The notes under the pieces are model-generated. The model searched no databases, was not told the DNA's origin, and was given only the letters and a program-made list of their open reading frames with translations. Below, piece after piece: positions 34,611 to 43,318 of a stretch of DNA of 64,000 nt (position 1 is the stretch's first letter; the number at the start of each line of letters is the position of its first letter). The stretch is taken from assembly GCA_965216195.1 (NCBI GenBank), contig OZ244151.1, forward strand, positions 1,364,001 to 1,428,000, in the 5' to 3' direction. A program made the translations under genes and the position numbers. This stretch comes from Aridibacter sp965216195. Lineage in GTDB: Bacteria; Acidobacteriota; Blastocatellia; Pyrinomonadales; Pyrinomonadaceae.

Positions 34611-35618
34611 CTAGAAACCTTTGTCAGCAATATATTTAACCAGATCACGAACGCGGCAAGAGTATCCCCATTCGTTATCGTACCAAGACAAAATTTTCAC
34701 AGAATTTCCGTCCATAACGGCCGTATTATCTGCGTCTACAATCGAGGAGTGGGAATTACCTTTATAGTCTATTGAAACCAGAGGCTCTTCGGAGAAGCCC
34801 AAAATCCCGCTCAGTTCCTCATTTGCAGCATTCTTAAGTTCGCGGTTTACTTCTTCTTCTGTTGTTTCCTTTTCAACGTTCATCACAACGTCAACCAACG
34901 AAACATTCGGAGTAGGAACGCGAACCGAAATGCCGTCAAACTTCCCCTTAAGCTCCGGTATTACAAGCGAAACAGCTTTTGCGGCACCGGTCGAAGTCGG
35001 AATCATCGAAAGAGCAGCCGCTCGTGCGCGCCGCATATCTTTATGTGGCGTATCGAGCAGGCTTTGACCATTTGTATATGCGTGGATCGTGGTCATCATC
35101 GCATTTTTAATACCAAATTTATCGTTGATAACCTTTGCTATGGGGGCCAGGCAGTTAGTCGTACAGGAGGCATTTGAAATGATGTGATGATTCTCCGGAT
35201 CGTAATCGTTTTCATTGACTCCGAGAACAATCGTTGTGTCCGGGTCCTTTCCGGGAGCGGAGATCACAACCTTCTTCACGTCTCCGCGAAGATGTTTGCT
35301 TGCGCCTTCTTTGTCACGGAAAAATCCGGTCGATTCAACAACGACCTCAGCGCCGACTTCTTCCCAGGGAATTTTCGCCGGATCTCTCTCACTAAAAACG
35401 CGGAACGTATCGCCATCAACAGTAATCGAATCGTCCGTCGCGGAAATATCTTGCTCGAGATTTCCCATTACTGAGTCGTATTTTAATAAGTGCGCAAGAC
35501 TTGCAGTATCTGTTAAGTCGTTTACTGCAACAAAATCAATGCTATCATCACTAAGGGCTGTTCTTAGTACACTTCGCCCGATGCGCCCAAAACCATTAAT
35601 CCCAACTTTAACTGCCAT
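34611..35618 (-). CDS. gap: Glyceraldehyde-3-phosphate dehydrogenase, type I
   Basis: The glycolytic enzyme oxidises glyceraldehyde 3-phosphate to 1,3-bisphosphoglycerate with NAD(P). The 335-residue chain begins with the Rossmann motif KVGINGFGRIGRSVLR, has the active-site ISNASCTTNCLAPIAKV with the catalytic Cys near 154, and later SLVIPELKGKFDGISVRVP and the end WYDNEWGYSCRVRDL. It stands as its own transcript, with a terminator downstream and a 229-base spacer to the divergent tolC. Together with pgk, tpiA and secG the region encodes the central glycolytic steps. Confidence 0.97.
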   Translation of the reverse strand: MAVKVGINGFGRIGRSVLRTALSDDSIDFVAVNDLTDTASLAHLLKYDSVMGNLEQDISATDDSITVDGDTFRVFSERDPAKIPWEEVGAEVVVESTGFFRDKEGASKHLRGDVKKVVISAPGKDPDTTIVLGVNENDYDPENHHIISNASCTTNCLAPIAKVINDKFGIKNAMMTTIHAYTNGQSLLDTPHKDMRRARAAALSMIPTSTGAAKAVSLVIPELKGKFDGISVRVPTPNVSLVDVVMNVEKETTEEEVNRELKNAANEELSGILGFSEEPLVSIDYKGNSHSSIVDADNTAVMDGNSVKILSWYDNEWGYSCRVRDLVKYIADKGF

Positions 35619-35847
35619 CGTGTTAAAAATTCCTCCCGAATCGTTAGCTCTTAAAAGGTTGAAGATAACTTAAATTTTAACAAAGTTCAAAGGGCGGCTT
35701 GACTCGCCGAAATCAGTTGAGAAAATGAATCTTTTACAACGATTTGAATTCTTTTTTTGAAACAAACAAAAAAAATTAGCGTACAGAATGGTTAGTTCTT
35801 GCTCGCAATATTAAAGACAGCCTGATATCACATTTGGAGCTTTATAA

Positions 35848-37593
35848 ATGAAATTTTCACAGTTAGGACGGTTTATGCCGATCGGTTTGCTGCCGACCTT
35901 TTTTATTTTTGCCTTTTCGGTAAATGGACAAGAGGTCGTAAGGCAAATCGCAAAAAATACTGTAAAAGAAGCAGAAAGCGAATCCACGTCGCCGGATCTG
36001 CCGGTTGATAAACCCAAAGTCGCGGTGAAAACGGTAAGACCGTTGGCAAAGATTGCCACTAGTTCGGGCTATCTCAGGCGCGTGGGCGTCAACCCTTCTC
36101 AAACTAAATCGCTTTCCCTAAATGATGCTATTCGCATGGCACTCGAAAACAACAACGATATCGAGGTCGCCCGAAGCGATGTAAATATTGCGGAATCAAA
36201 CTTGCGTTCACTATTAGGGTTCTATGAACCAACGATTACGGTAAGCCCTTTGTTTAGTAACAACGTAACGCCTCAGCCCAGCATCTTTTCAGGCGCGGAT
36301 TCTTCCGGTGTAGTATCTCAAACTCGTTTTACGGCGAACGCATCACTTGCAAAGTTCATGGAAAAGGGGGGCGGAAACTACAACGTTTTCTTTAATAATG
36401 GTCGAACTTCGACGAGTTCGTTTGCCTCGACTTTGAACCCATCATTCTCTACGAGTTTGGGCGTTTCATTTAACCAGCCGATATTTCGCAACCGTCATAT
36501 CGATCAAAACCGTCGTCAGATAAAAATCCAGCGGAAAATTATCGCGCAATCCGACGCAGATTTCCGAAGGCGGACGATCGAAATAATTTCTCAAGTTCAA
36601 AAAGCCTATTGGAATCTCGTATTTGCCCTACGCGACCAACAAAACAGGGTCGCAAACCTCAATTTAACTAAAGAAAATCTACGTCAGGTTGAGGCGCGAA
36701 TTGCGGCCGGCGCGGCTGCCCCGTTGCAGCGTGCTGAGGTGAGTACCGAGCTCGCCAACCGGGAGTCTGAGGTTTTAAACGCATCGCAGCAGGTTTCGAT
36801 TTCCGAAAACACCTTAAAGCAATTAATATTGAAGGACACGAGCTCAAATGAGTGGTCCGAAAGCTATGTGCCAACGGATGCGCCCGTTTTTAGTACGGAT
36901 CCGGTCAATCTAGACAATGCAATGAAGGATGCGGTTGCAAATCGTCCTGAGCTAAAACGTCTGAATCTTCAACGCGAGATTAACAAAATTGATGTTGAAT
37001 ATTTTAAGGATCAGACAAAACCTCAGGTAGATTTCAATACGAGTTTTTCCCTGGATGGCCTTGCCGGAACGGATGCCACGGGAAGCTCAGGCGGAACGAT
37101 TAATCCCGCGTTTGTTGGAGGTTATGGAAAATCGATTGCAAATATTTTTACCGGTAATTATCGAACCTTTTCGGCTGGCGTAACGATATCCTTCCCACTC
37201 CGTAATAAAACGGCCAGAGCAAATCTCGCGACGGCGGAATATCAAAGATCGCGTATCGAAGCCCAAGCCAGATCGCAAGAGCAGCTTGTCATGACCGAGG
37301 TAAGAAATGCCGTCCAGGCGGTTGAAACTGCGAGACAGAGGGTCTTAACCTCAAGGCGTGCGCGACAAAACGCCGAGATTCAACTCGAAGGTGAAAGGAA
37401 ACTGTACTCGGTGGGGCGCTCAACCACATTTCTTCTGTTTCAACGAGAAAATGCTTTGACCAATGCAAGAAACGCTGAGATACGTGCGGAAACAGACTAC
37501 AACAAAGCGCTTGCCGACCTACAAAAAGCAACTTCGACAACGTTTACGGTGAATAACATTGTGGTCGATTCGCCACGCAAAGACGGAAACTAG
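35848..37593 (+). CDS. TolC family outer-membrane efflux protein
   Basis: The 581-residue protein has a signal peptide (MPIGLLPTFFIFAFSVNGQ region, cleaved near residue 27), a disordered linker to about 85, and the two TolC/OEP repeats. LSLNDAIRMALENNNDIEVARSD and AESNLRSLLGFYEPTIT form the first coiled hairpin. QKAYWNLVFALRDQQNRVANL and a later DPVNLDNAMKDAVANRPELK begin the second. The region near 345-365 with FNTSFSLDGLAG is a beta-barrel strand. Such proteins form trimeric exit ducts for efflux or type I secretion. No pump or adaptor gene lies next to it. A GGAG site precedes the ATG. Confidence 0.92.
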   Translation: MKFSQLGRFMPIGLLPTFFIFAFSVNGQEVVRQIAKNTVKEAESESTSPDLPVDKPKVAVKTVRPLAKIATSSGYLRRVGVNPSQTKSLSLNDAIRMALENNNDIEVARSDVNIAESNLRSLLGFYEPTITVSPLFSNNVTPQPSIFSGADSSGVVSQTRFTANASLAKFMEKGGGNYNVFFNNGRTSTSSFASTLNPSFSTSLGVSFNQPIFRNRHIDQNRRQIKIQRKIIAQSDADFRRRTIEIISQVQKAYWNLVFALRDQQNRVANLNLTKENLRQVEARIAAGAAAPLQRAEVSTELANRESEVLNASQQVSISENTLKQLILKDTSSNEWSESYVPTDAPVFSTDPVNLDNAMKDAVANRPELKRLNLQREINKIDVEYFKDQTKPQVDFNTSFSLDGLAGTDATGSSGGTINPAFVGGYGKSIANIFTGNYRTFSAGVTISFPLRNKTARANLATAEYQRSRIEAQARSQEQLVMTEVRNAVQAVETARQRVLTSRRARQNAEIQLEGERKLYSVGRSTTFLLFQRENALTNARNAEIRAETDYNKALADLQKATSTTFTVNNIVVDSPRKDGN

Positions 37594-37613
37594 TATTCCT
37601 TGCCGAGAATGCT

Positions 37614-37649
37614 GCGGTGATTATCTTTAAGGGTAGTCGCCGCTTTTTT
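37614..37649 (+). terminator. Rho-independent terminator of tolC
   Basis: GCGGTGATTATC (37614-37625) pairs over 12 positions, three of them G-T, with GGTAGTCGCCGC (37632-37643) around the loop TTTAAG, followed by six T (37644-37649). It lies 21 bases after the tolC stop. Confidence 0.9.
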
Positions 37650-37688
37650 GTATTTTGAAATCGTCGATAAAACTGCGAGAATACGCAC

Positions 37689-38465
37689 GTGAAAATTTCG
37701 GCTTGCCTAATCACAAATAACGAGGAAAACCATATCGCGGAAGCGATTAATTCGATCGATTTTGCGGATGAGATCGTCGTCGTCGATTCTGAAAGCACAG
37801 ATGACACTCGTAAAATTTGCCGCGGACTCGGTGCGAAAGTATTTGTGCAGAAATGGCTCGGCTTTGGCAAACAAAAACAATTAGCTGTGGAAAAATGCGC
37901 GCACGATTGGATATTTAGTCTCGACGCTGACGAACGGGTTTCGCCCGAACTTTCAGATGCAATCCGGGAAATCAAGGCATCCGGCAAAACCTCCGACGGC
38001 TATCGAATTTCGCGTTTAACCTTTTACATGGGCAGACCTATCAAACATAGCGGCTGGTATCCGGATTGGCAGCTGCGCTTTTTTAATCGACAGAAAGGAA
38101 ATTGGAAAGACTTGGAAATTCACGAGTCAGTTGAAATGTCGGCAGGGGCAGAGGTTACGAAACTTAAAAAGAACATTCTGCACTATACTGTTGAAAACCC
38201 GGAACATCATCATCGTATGATCGGCGAAAGATATGCACCGCTTGCAGCAAAGAAAATGTTTGAAAACGGAAGACGGACTTCGAAGTTTCGCGTAAAATCT
38301 GCGGGAGTAATTGCATTTATCGAACGCTACTTTCTAAAACTTGGGTTTCTAGATGGTTTTGAAGGATATTGCATCGCGAAATTTGCGGCGCACCATGACT
38401 TTTTGAAACATTTGATTCTTTTCGAGATGCAGAACAAAAAAACGCCCGGAAAGCGCCAATCTTAA
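37689..38465 (+). CDS. Family 2 glycosyltransferase (WaaE/KdtX-like)
   Basis: The 258-residue protein starts at GTG and has the GT-A fold of family 2: KISACLITNNEENHIAEAINS, FADEIVVVDSESTDDT, and the DxD-type site FSLDADERVS. The later stretch GWYPDWQLRFFNRQKG with IHESVEM is characteristic of WaaE-like beta-1,4-glucosyltransferases that modify the LPS inner core, and of related enzymes. No membrane helix is present, so it probably works at the cytoplasmic face. It follows the tolC terminator and appears to be transcribed on its own. Confidence 0.88.
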   Translation: MKISACLITNNEENHIAEAINSIDFADEIVVVDSESTDDTRKICRGLGAKVFVQKWLGFGKQKQLAVEKCAHDWIFSLDADERVSPELSDAIREIKASGKTSDGYRISRLTFYMGRPIKHSGWYPDWQLRFFNRQKGNWKDLEIHESVEMSAGAEVTKLKKNILHYTVENPEHHHRMIGERYAPLAAKKMFENGRRTSKFRVKSAGVIAFIERYFLKLGFLDGFEGYCIAKFAAHHDFLKHLILFEMQNKKTPGKRQS

Positions 38466-38559
38466 AGCGCGGAGTGCAACCGTTGAAACTCCACAAACAT
38501 CAAAAGTCTGATATAATCGCTTTTTACTTTAGGCCCTCATCGAGTTTTTTATAAATGCC

Positions 38560-39171
38560 ATGAAACATTTCATATTTTCATTCGCAGTTTTTATATTCGC
38601 AGCCGGAGGCACCTATGCCCAAAAGGGTGTCGATAAGCAGACGAACAAAATCAAGGACCAAAATAATACCGGTCAGAAACGGAATGAGTCTGCCAGCGTC
38701 TTTAGCTGGGGAAAAGGCAAAACCAAAATTCGTAAACGTTTGCCAAACCCATACCCGCTTAACTCTCGCAGAGATATTCTAATAAACATCGTGGTCGGGA
38801 TGATTAAAGACCGCAAGATGATTGTGGATGAATCCGCTTCACGTTTTAAACAGGGACTGATCGTTACCCAGCCATTTATTTTTGCAAAGGGCGCGATAAC
38901 AACGAAAACGGAACTGCGTCGATATGCGTCACTCCGTTCGACAGATTCGGTCTGGACGCGTGGACGCTATACGCTAACGATTGATATTCAGTCGCTTGAC
39001 GGCATTAAAAACAAAGTAGCAGTTACGGCAAAGGTTGAAGGAAGATCCGGAAACGGGCTGTTTTCCGAGTGGTCCACATTGGATAGCTCCGGTGCTGCGG
39101 AAGATGAGTTTTTAGCCGCCCTTGTGCAAAGCGTCTCGGGCGATATTTCCGAAGACGAGCGTAAACCTTGA
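38560..39171 (+). CDS. Exported protein of unknown function
   Basis: The 203-residue protein has a signal peptide (KHFIFSFAVFIFAAGGTYAQ, cleaved after TYA). A basic, Asn/Lys-rich stretch to about residue 60 follows. The rest forms a mixed alpha/beta domain: RRDILINIVVGMIKDRKMIVD, RFKQGLIVTQPFIFAKGAITT, YTLTIDIQSLDG and VAVTAKVEG, ending in a Ser/Asp/Glu-rich helix. The pattern of a helix then 'xxQGxIxTxPFxF' and 'RYxLxIxIxxLD' suggests a periplasmic domain like those of BamC/LptE-type small outer-membrane assembly factors, but I cannot support that with a motif. Two more exported proteins follow on the same strand. Confidence 0.7.
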   Translation: MKHFIFSFAVFIFAAGGTYAQKGVDKQTNKIKDQNNTGQKRNESASVFSWGKGKTKIRKRLPNPYPLNSRRDILINIVVGMIKDRKMIVDESASRFKQGLIVTQPFIFAKGAITTKTELRRYASLRSTDSVWTRGRYTLTIDIQSLDGIKNKVAVTAKVEGRSGNGLFSEWSTLDSSGAAEDEFLAALVQSVSGDISEDERKP

Positions 39172-39181
39172 TTAATTTTTG

Positions 39182-39682
39182 ATGATTCGATTTTCAACAA
39201 AACTTTTACTTGCAGCTTTCTGGGTCGCAATCTTTGCTCAGTTCTCTTTAGGGCAAATTGATCGTCGCGGAGAGGAAATGGTGACAAAGTCCGTGCGCGA
39301 GAAGCTGCTAAAAATGCGTATCGAAGAAGAGAAAAAGGAATTCGAGAAACTCGTCGAGCGTAGCGAAAAGGCTCACAAGTTAAGCATTGAAATTCGTGAA
39401 TCATTTGAGAAGAATAAGAGACTTACTTCTAAAGATAAAGAAAAGCTCAAAAACCTGGAAAAGCTCCTTAGACAGATAAGACGTGAACTCCGAGCTGGAA
39501 AACCAGATTCGGATAAGAAAAACCCAGATTCTGTCGTTACGGCCCTTGAATTTCTCGGCGAAAATACATCGAAGCTTGTCAAAGAAGTTAAAAAAACCAC
39601 TCGCCACAGCGTATCAGTCGCTGCCGTACAGAGTTCAAATACGCTGGTAAAACTGGTTAAATTTTTACGTTTTGGCAAATAG
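39182..39682 (+). CDS. Exported coiled-coil protein of unknown function
   Basis: From ATG 39182 the protein has 166 residues with a signal peptide (IRFSTKLLLAAFWVAIFAQ). The mature part is very rich in Lys and Glu and forms a long helix or coiled coil at about 30-100 (REKLLKMRIEEEKKEFEKLV). A more neutral C-terminal helix with HSVSVAAVQSSNTLVKLVKF follows. An in-frame TTG one codon earlier could also start it. It lies 10 bases after the preceding exported protein and 16 bases before the VWA protein. Confidence 0.7.
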   Translation: MIRFSTKLLLAAFWVAIFAQFSLGQIDRRGEEMVTKSVREKLLKMRIEEEKKEFEKLVERSEKAHKLSIEIRESFEKNKRLTSKDKEKLKNLEKLLRQIRRELRAGKPDSDKKNPDSVVTALEFLGENTSKLVKEVKKTTRHSVSVAAVQSSNTLVKLVKFLRFGK

Positions 39683-39698
39683 TGCCGTTTGTAATTGA

Positions 39699-40613
39699 AT
39701 GCCTTTTTCTCTAAAGCTTACGCCATTTGCGGTCTCTCTTCTCGCAGTTTTCGCGGCCCTTTCCGCGCTTCCCGCTCAAATAAGCAATCAAGACGATCTA
39801 ATCACCGTGGATACACCGCTCGTTGTGCTTAACGCAACGATAACGGACGAAAACGGAGTACCGGCGAAAGGTTTAACGCTCCGTCACTTCGAAATTCTTG
39901 AAGACGGTAAGAGGCAGGAGATCGCCTTTTTTGAAAGCCATAAAACGCCCTTTGCCGCGGTAATTTTGATCGATACTTCCGGAAGTATGGAGCGTCGCGT
40001 GAGCCTTGCTCGATCGGCGGCTATTAAGTTTTTGGAAGGGCTTCGAGCTGACGACAGCGCCGCGATTTATAACTTCGATTCAAAAATATCGCTCGTTCGG
40101 GATTTTTCGAACTTGCGCGATCTTACTCATCGGGCATTCGATTTGAAAGCAAAAGGTTGGACAGTTCTCAACGACGCAATTTTCAAAGCCGCTCGAGTGC
40201 TGAAAAATCGGCCCGAGAAACGTCGGGCGATCATTGTTCTGTCCGACGGCGCGGACACGCGCAGCGGGCGCTCGGCGAAAAAGGCTCTGAACAAGGCGCT
40301 CGAAGCAAACGCAACGATTTACACGGTTGATATGTCGTCCTTAAACACAGGCGGAAAAGCGAGAATGCAAAATCAAGGAGCTTTGAAAAGATTTGCCAAT
40401 AAGACGGGCGGACGGTTTGTAAAAACACCGGGCGGACGTGAAATGCGGGATGCTTTTGAAAACATTGTCAAGGAATTGGGCGTTCAATATACGTTTGGAT
40501 ATTACCCGTCAAATGCAAAGAAAGATGGAAAGTGGCGTGAAATCTCCCTGGTTACAACTGAAGAAAATCTCACTATACGCACCCGTAAAGGCTATAACGC
40601 ACCGAAGAAATAG
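39699..40613 (+). CDS. Secreted VWA-domain protein of the acidobacterial VWFA-related type
   Basis: The 304-residue protein has a signal peptide (cleaved near SALPAQ). A short beta domain (about 36-80) with VDTPLVVLNATITDENGVPAKGLTL and LEDGKRQEI follows, like the conserved lead-in of TIGR03436 proteins. The von Willebrand A domain (about 85-265) has an intact MIDAS DTSGSM (Asp92-Met97), the Thr in AKGWTVLNDAI, and the Asp in VLSDGADTRSGRS. The end reads VQYTFGYYPSNAKKDGKWREI with IRTRKGYNA, again typical of that family, which is greatly expanded in Acidobacteriota. Metal-dependent protein binding at the cell surface or periplasm is likely; partners are unknown. Confidence 0.9.
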   Translation: MPFSLKLTPFAVSLLAVFAALSALPAQISNQDDLITVDTPLVVLNATITDENGVPAKGLTLRHFEILEDGKRQEIAFFESHKTPFAAVILIDTSGSMERRVSLARSAAIKFLEGLRADDSAAIYNFDSKISLVRDFSNLRDLTHRAFDLKAKGWTVLNDAIFKAARVLKNRPEKRRAIIVLSDGADTRSGRSAKKALNKALEANATIYTVDMSSLNTGGKARMQNQGALKRFANKTGGRFVKTPGGREMRDAFENIVKELGVQYTFGYYPSNAKKDGKWREISLVTTEENLTIRTRKGYNAPKK

Positions 40614-40628
40614 GTTTATCCACCGTAC

Positions 40629-40653
40629 AAAAAGAGCCCACGTCCGCGGGCTC
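40629..40653 (-). terminator. Rho-independent terminator of the dodecin gene
   Basis: On the minus strand GAGCCC and GGGCTC form a 6-bp stem around an 8-base loop (40634-40653), followed by five T (40629-40633). It lies between the convergent VWA and dodecin genes and may also serve the VWA gene. Confidence 0.8.
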
Positions 40654-40679
40654 CTCTATCAAACGATTTTGGTAAGAAT

Positions 40680-40880
40680 CTAGTCCAATACAAAGGTAAC
40701 AATAAGCATAACCGTGTAATGCGTCACGCTTCCGTCGCTTACACCTACTTTCTGCTCCTTAACCCATGCGCCGCGGATACCTTTTACCGTTTCGGACGCT
40801 TTGGCAATTCCCTTTTTAATCGCGTCTTCAAATCCAACTTCCGATGTTGAAGTAATTTCAATATTTTTTGCTACTGACAT
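40680..40880 (-). CDS. Dodecin family flavin-binding protein
   Basis: Dodecins are small proteins that assemble into hollow dodecamers and store or buffer flavins. The 66-residue chain matches: NIEITSTSEVGFEDAIKKGI, AKASETVKGIRGAWVKEQKV with the central Trp that stacks on the flavin, and the end YTVMLIVTFVLD. Length and Trp position are normal. A clear GAGGAGA Shine-Dalgarno site lies before the ATG. It is a single gene 44 bases from ddl, which runs on the same strand upstream. Confidence 0.93.
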   Translation of the reverse strand: MSVAKNIEITSTSEVGFEDAIKKGIAKASETVKGIRGAWVKEQKVGVSDGSVTHYTVMLIVTFVLD

Positions 40881-40924
40881 ATTTATCTCCTCTATATTTT
40901 TAGTTCTAAAATTTGGGGACGATT

Positions 40925-42058
40925 CTAAATGTTTGTTCGATTTCTAAGTTTATCCCGATGGCGCTCAAATGCATACTCGACAAGTGAATTAATCACCTCT
41001 GAAAATTCCTTTCCGGATCCTGCCCACATTTTCGGAAACCCCGATGCGCTTGTTAAACCAGGGATAGTGTTAATTTCGTTAACAAGCAAGGCGCCGTTAT
41101 CTTCCCTCAAAAAGAAGTCTACTCTCGCAAAGCCCGCTCCATCGACCGCCTTAAAGGCCTCGACCGTCATCTTTTGAATCTTGTCGGTAAGCTCCTGCGA
41201 AACAAGCGCCGGAACGACAAATTCATTGTTTCCGGTTCCCGAATATTTTTCTGTGTAATCCAAAAACTTCTTGTCGTCGTCGTGAACAATATACTCTCCC
41301 GGCAGACTCGCTATGGGTTCGTCGTTTCCCATCACAGCGCATTCGATCTCTCTCATATCAAGATGCTCTTCAACCACAATTTTCCGGTCGTACTCGGCCG
41401 CGAGGTCAATGCCCTTTCTTAAACTTTCAAAATCAACCGCCTTAGTTACACCAACCGAAGACCCCAAATTTGCAGGTTTGACGAAACACGGATACCCAAG
41501 TTTGGTTTCAACCTGGCTTATCGCAAGATTCCGATTCTGTTCCCATTCGTTACGCAAAAACCATACATAGTCGCAAATCGGCAAATTCGCGTCCCGGAAG
41601 AGCGTTTTCATCACGACCTTATCCATTCCAGTCGAGGAAGCCAAAACACCGCACCCGACATATGGTATGCCCGCCATTTCCAGGAGACCCTGAATCGTAC
41701 CGTCCTCCCCGTAGGTTCCATGCATGACGGGAAAAATCACGTCGAGCGCAGTTACACTATCCTCCTGGCTTGACGAATTGAATTTTGTTAAGCCTCGATA
41801 TTGAGTATCACCCAGAACCGCTATGTTTTCGGAAGGAAAACTACCGGCGTCAGCGCTGAGCAGGCCTGCAGTTTCCGTCGGTAGCAAATCCATGGATTTA
41901 ACGGGGTTAAGCCACCCACCTTCAGAATTAATTGCAATCGGATAAACCTCGTACTTATTCTTATCAATCTCGTTAATAACGGTTGTAGCTGAGCGAATCG
42001 AGATTTCATGCTCTCCCGAGCGTCCGCCAAAAACGACACCTATCTTAATTTTCTCCAT
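40925..42058 (-). CDS. ddl: D-alanine--D-alanine ligase
   Basis: Ddl joins two D-alanines for the peptidoglycan stem peptide. The 377-residue ATP-grasp enzyme has IGVVFGGRSGEHEISIRSA, ALDVIFPVMHGTYGEDGTIQG, MAGIPYVGCGVLASSTGMDK, CFVKPANLGSSVGVTKA, EEHLDMREIECAVMGND and RVDFFLREDNGALLVNEINT with the metal-binding Glu and Asn. The long GEYIVHDDDKKFLDYTEKYS (omega-loop) indicates the type that makes D-Ala-D-Ala with a Tyr/Lys/Ser set. It is the last gene of the rpoN-led block, starting 3 bases after the HPr-arginase stop. Confidence 0.95.
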   Translation of the reverse strand: MEKIKIGVVFGGRSGEHEISIRSATTVINEIDKNKYEVYPIAINSEGGWLNPVKSMDLLPTETAGLLSADAGSFPSENIAVLGDTQYRGLTKFNSSSQEDSVTALDVIFPVMHGTYGEDGTIQGLLEMAGIPYVGCGVLASSTGMDKVVMKTLFRDANLPICDYVWFLRNEWEQNRNLAISQVETKLGYPCFVKPANLGSSVGVTKAVDFESLRKGIDLAAEYDRKIVVEEHLDMREIECAVMGNDEPIASLPGEYIVHDDDKKFLDYTEKYSGTGNNEFVVPALVSQELTDKIQKMTVEAFKAVDGAGFARVDFFLREDNGALLVNEINTIPGLTSASGFPKMWAGSGKEFSEVINSLVEYAFERHRDKLRNRTNI

Positions 42059-42061
42059 ATT

Positions 42062-43318
42062 TTAAAGTATCGTATTGCCGAGGGCAGACAATATTAATTC
42101 ACCCGCAATTTTCGCGGTGATGTTGCTTTGATCCAAAACCGGGTTAACTTCCACAATCTCAAAAGAACGCATACCGCCATGCGCCGCAATCATTTCGAGC
42201 GCTAAATGCGCCTCTCGATACGTAACGCCGCCACGAACCAAAGTGCCGGAACCAGGTGCAAATCGAGGGTCAATTATATCTACGTCAAATGTAACGGCGA
42301 AACCGGCTTCAGCTTGCGACGCTATTTCGATGGATTTCTCAACGCAGTTTTCCATTCCGAGGCGATCTATATCGCTCATCGTAAAGAAATTGTCGCGCAT
42401 TCCAAGTTCGTAGATGAGTTCTTTTTCTGACAAATCCAAATCCCGCGCACCAATATGCGCGCAAAGTTCCGGCTTTATTTTCGGCGAAAACCCTTCAAGT
42501 TCGACCATTTTCGGATTGCCTCTACCGAGGATCGTCGCGAGCGGCATTCCATGTAAATTACCAGAAGGAGAAGTCTCAGGAGTGTTCATATCCGCGTGGG
42601 CATCAAACCAGATCATCCCGATTTCCTCACCCTGATCGCGAAAATAACTCGAAACACCCGAGAAAGTTCCCGCAGCAATCGAATGATCTCCTCCTAAAAT
42701 AACCGGCATCTGGCCGTTGCCCAGGATTTTCTTTACAGCAACTGCCATTCGCTCGCTTACTTCAAAAACGTCATCTAAATATCTTGCTTTATCACCTGGT
42801 TGCGGTTCGTTTTTCGGTCTTGGGGCATCAAGATCACCGTGTTCCGTTACGTCATATCCAAGTGTTTTAATATGTCCAAGGAGTTTGTCGCCCCGGAAAT
42901 CGGCAAGGCGCATGGCTGTCGTTCCCAATTGGCTGCCCTCGGTCGCTGCTGCATAGCCCAAAGGCACACCTAAAATTCCAATCCGCTTATCTTTTCCGGG
43001 AAAGCACATACTTTCGAAATTCATTCCTACCTCAAACAGTTCGCTATCAGTTTCGCCAAATCCTGTACGAAAAAGCGCGACGACTTCCCTTAAAGCTCTT
43101 TCATCGCCAACACCTTCGGTTTCAACAATCAGCTCCGCGTCTTTTGACGCAGAAAGCGTCAGAATTTCTAAAATCGACTTTGCGCTTACGCGATTCCCTT
43201 TCAGCGAATCAACCAGTTCGATCCGACATTCAAATCTCTCGGCCAGTTTTACTAGTTTTGCGGCAGCACGAGCGTGGAGCCCCAGCCGATTTCCGAGCGT
43301 TACCTCCGCGCTAGGCAT
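42062..43318 (-). CDS. HPr-arginase fusion protein
   Basis: The 418-residue protein joins two domains normally found apart. Residues 1-90 are an HPr phosphocarrier, with the phosphorylatable His15 in RLGLHARAAAKLV and Ser48 in RVSAKSILEIL at the position of regulatory Ser46. Residues about 111-418 are an arginase: GVPLGYAAATEGSQLG, GGDHS (Gly209-Ser213), WFDAHADMNTPETSPSGNLH with the manganese ligands Asp239, His241 and Asp243, and TFDVDIIDPRFAPGSGT with Asp345 and Asp347. SPSGNLHGMPLA is characteristic of arginase, not agmatinase. It overlaps the upstream mannose-type EIIA gene by 8 bases and precedes ddl by 3. Phosphorylation of HPr may control arginase activity; this is inference. Confidence 0.93.
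   Translation of the reverse strand: MPSAEVTLGNRLGLHARAAAKLVKLAERFECRIELVDSLKGNRVSAKSILEILTLSASKDAELIVETEGVGDERALREVVALFRTGFGETDSELFEVGMNFESMCFPGKDKRIGILGVPLGYAAATEGSQLGTTAMRLADFRGDKLLGHIKTLGYDVTEHGDLDAPRPKNEPQPGDKARYLDDVFEVSERMAVAVKKILGNGQMPVILGGDHSIAAGTFSGVSSYFRDQGEEIGMIWFDAHADMNTPETSPSGNLHGMPLATILGRGNPKMVELEGFSPKIKPELCAHIGARDLDLSEKELIYELGMRDNFFTMSDIDRLGMENCVEKSIEIASQAEAGFAVTFDVDIIDPRFAPGSGTLVRGGVTYREAHLALEMIAAHGGMRSFEIVEVNPVLDQSNITAKIAGELILSALGNTIL

Noticed and set aside
35619..35847. Specific promoter boxes in the gap-tolC spacer
   Set aside because: The spacer is AT-rich with several A and T runs, so any -35/-10 choice would be arbitrary.
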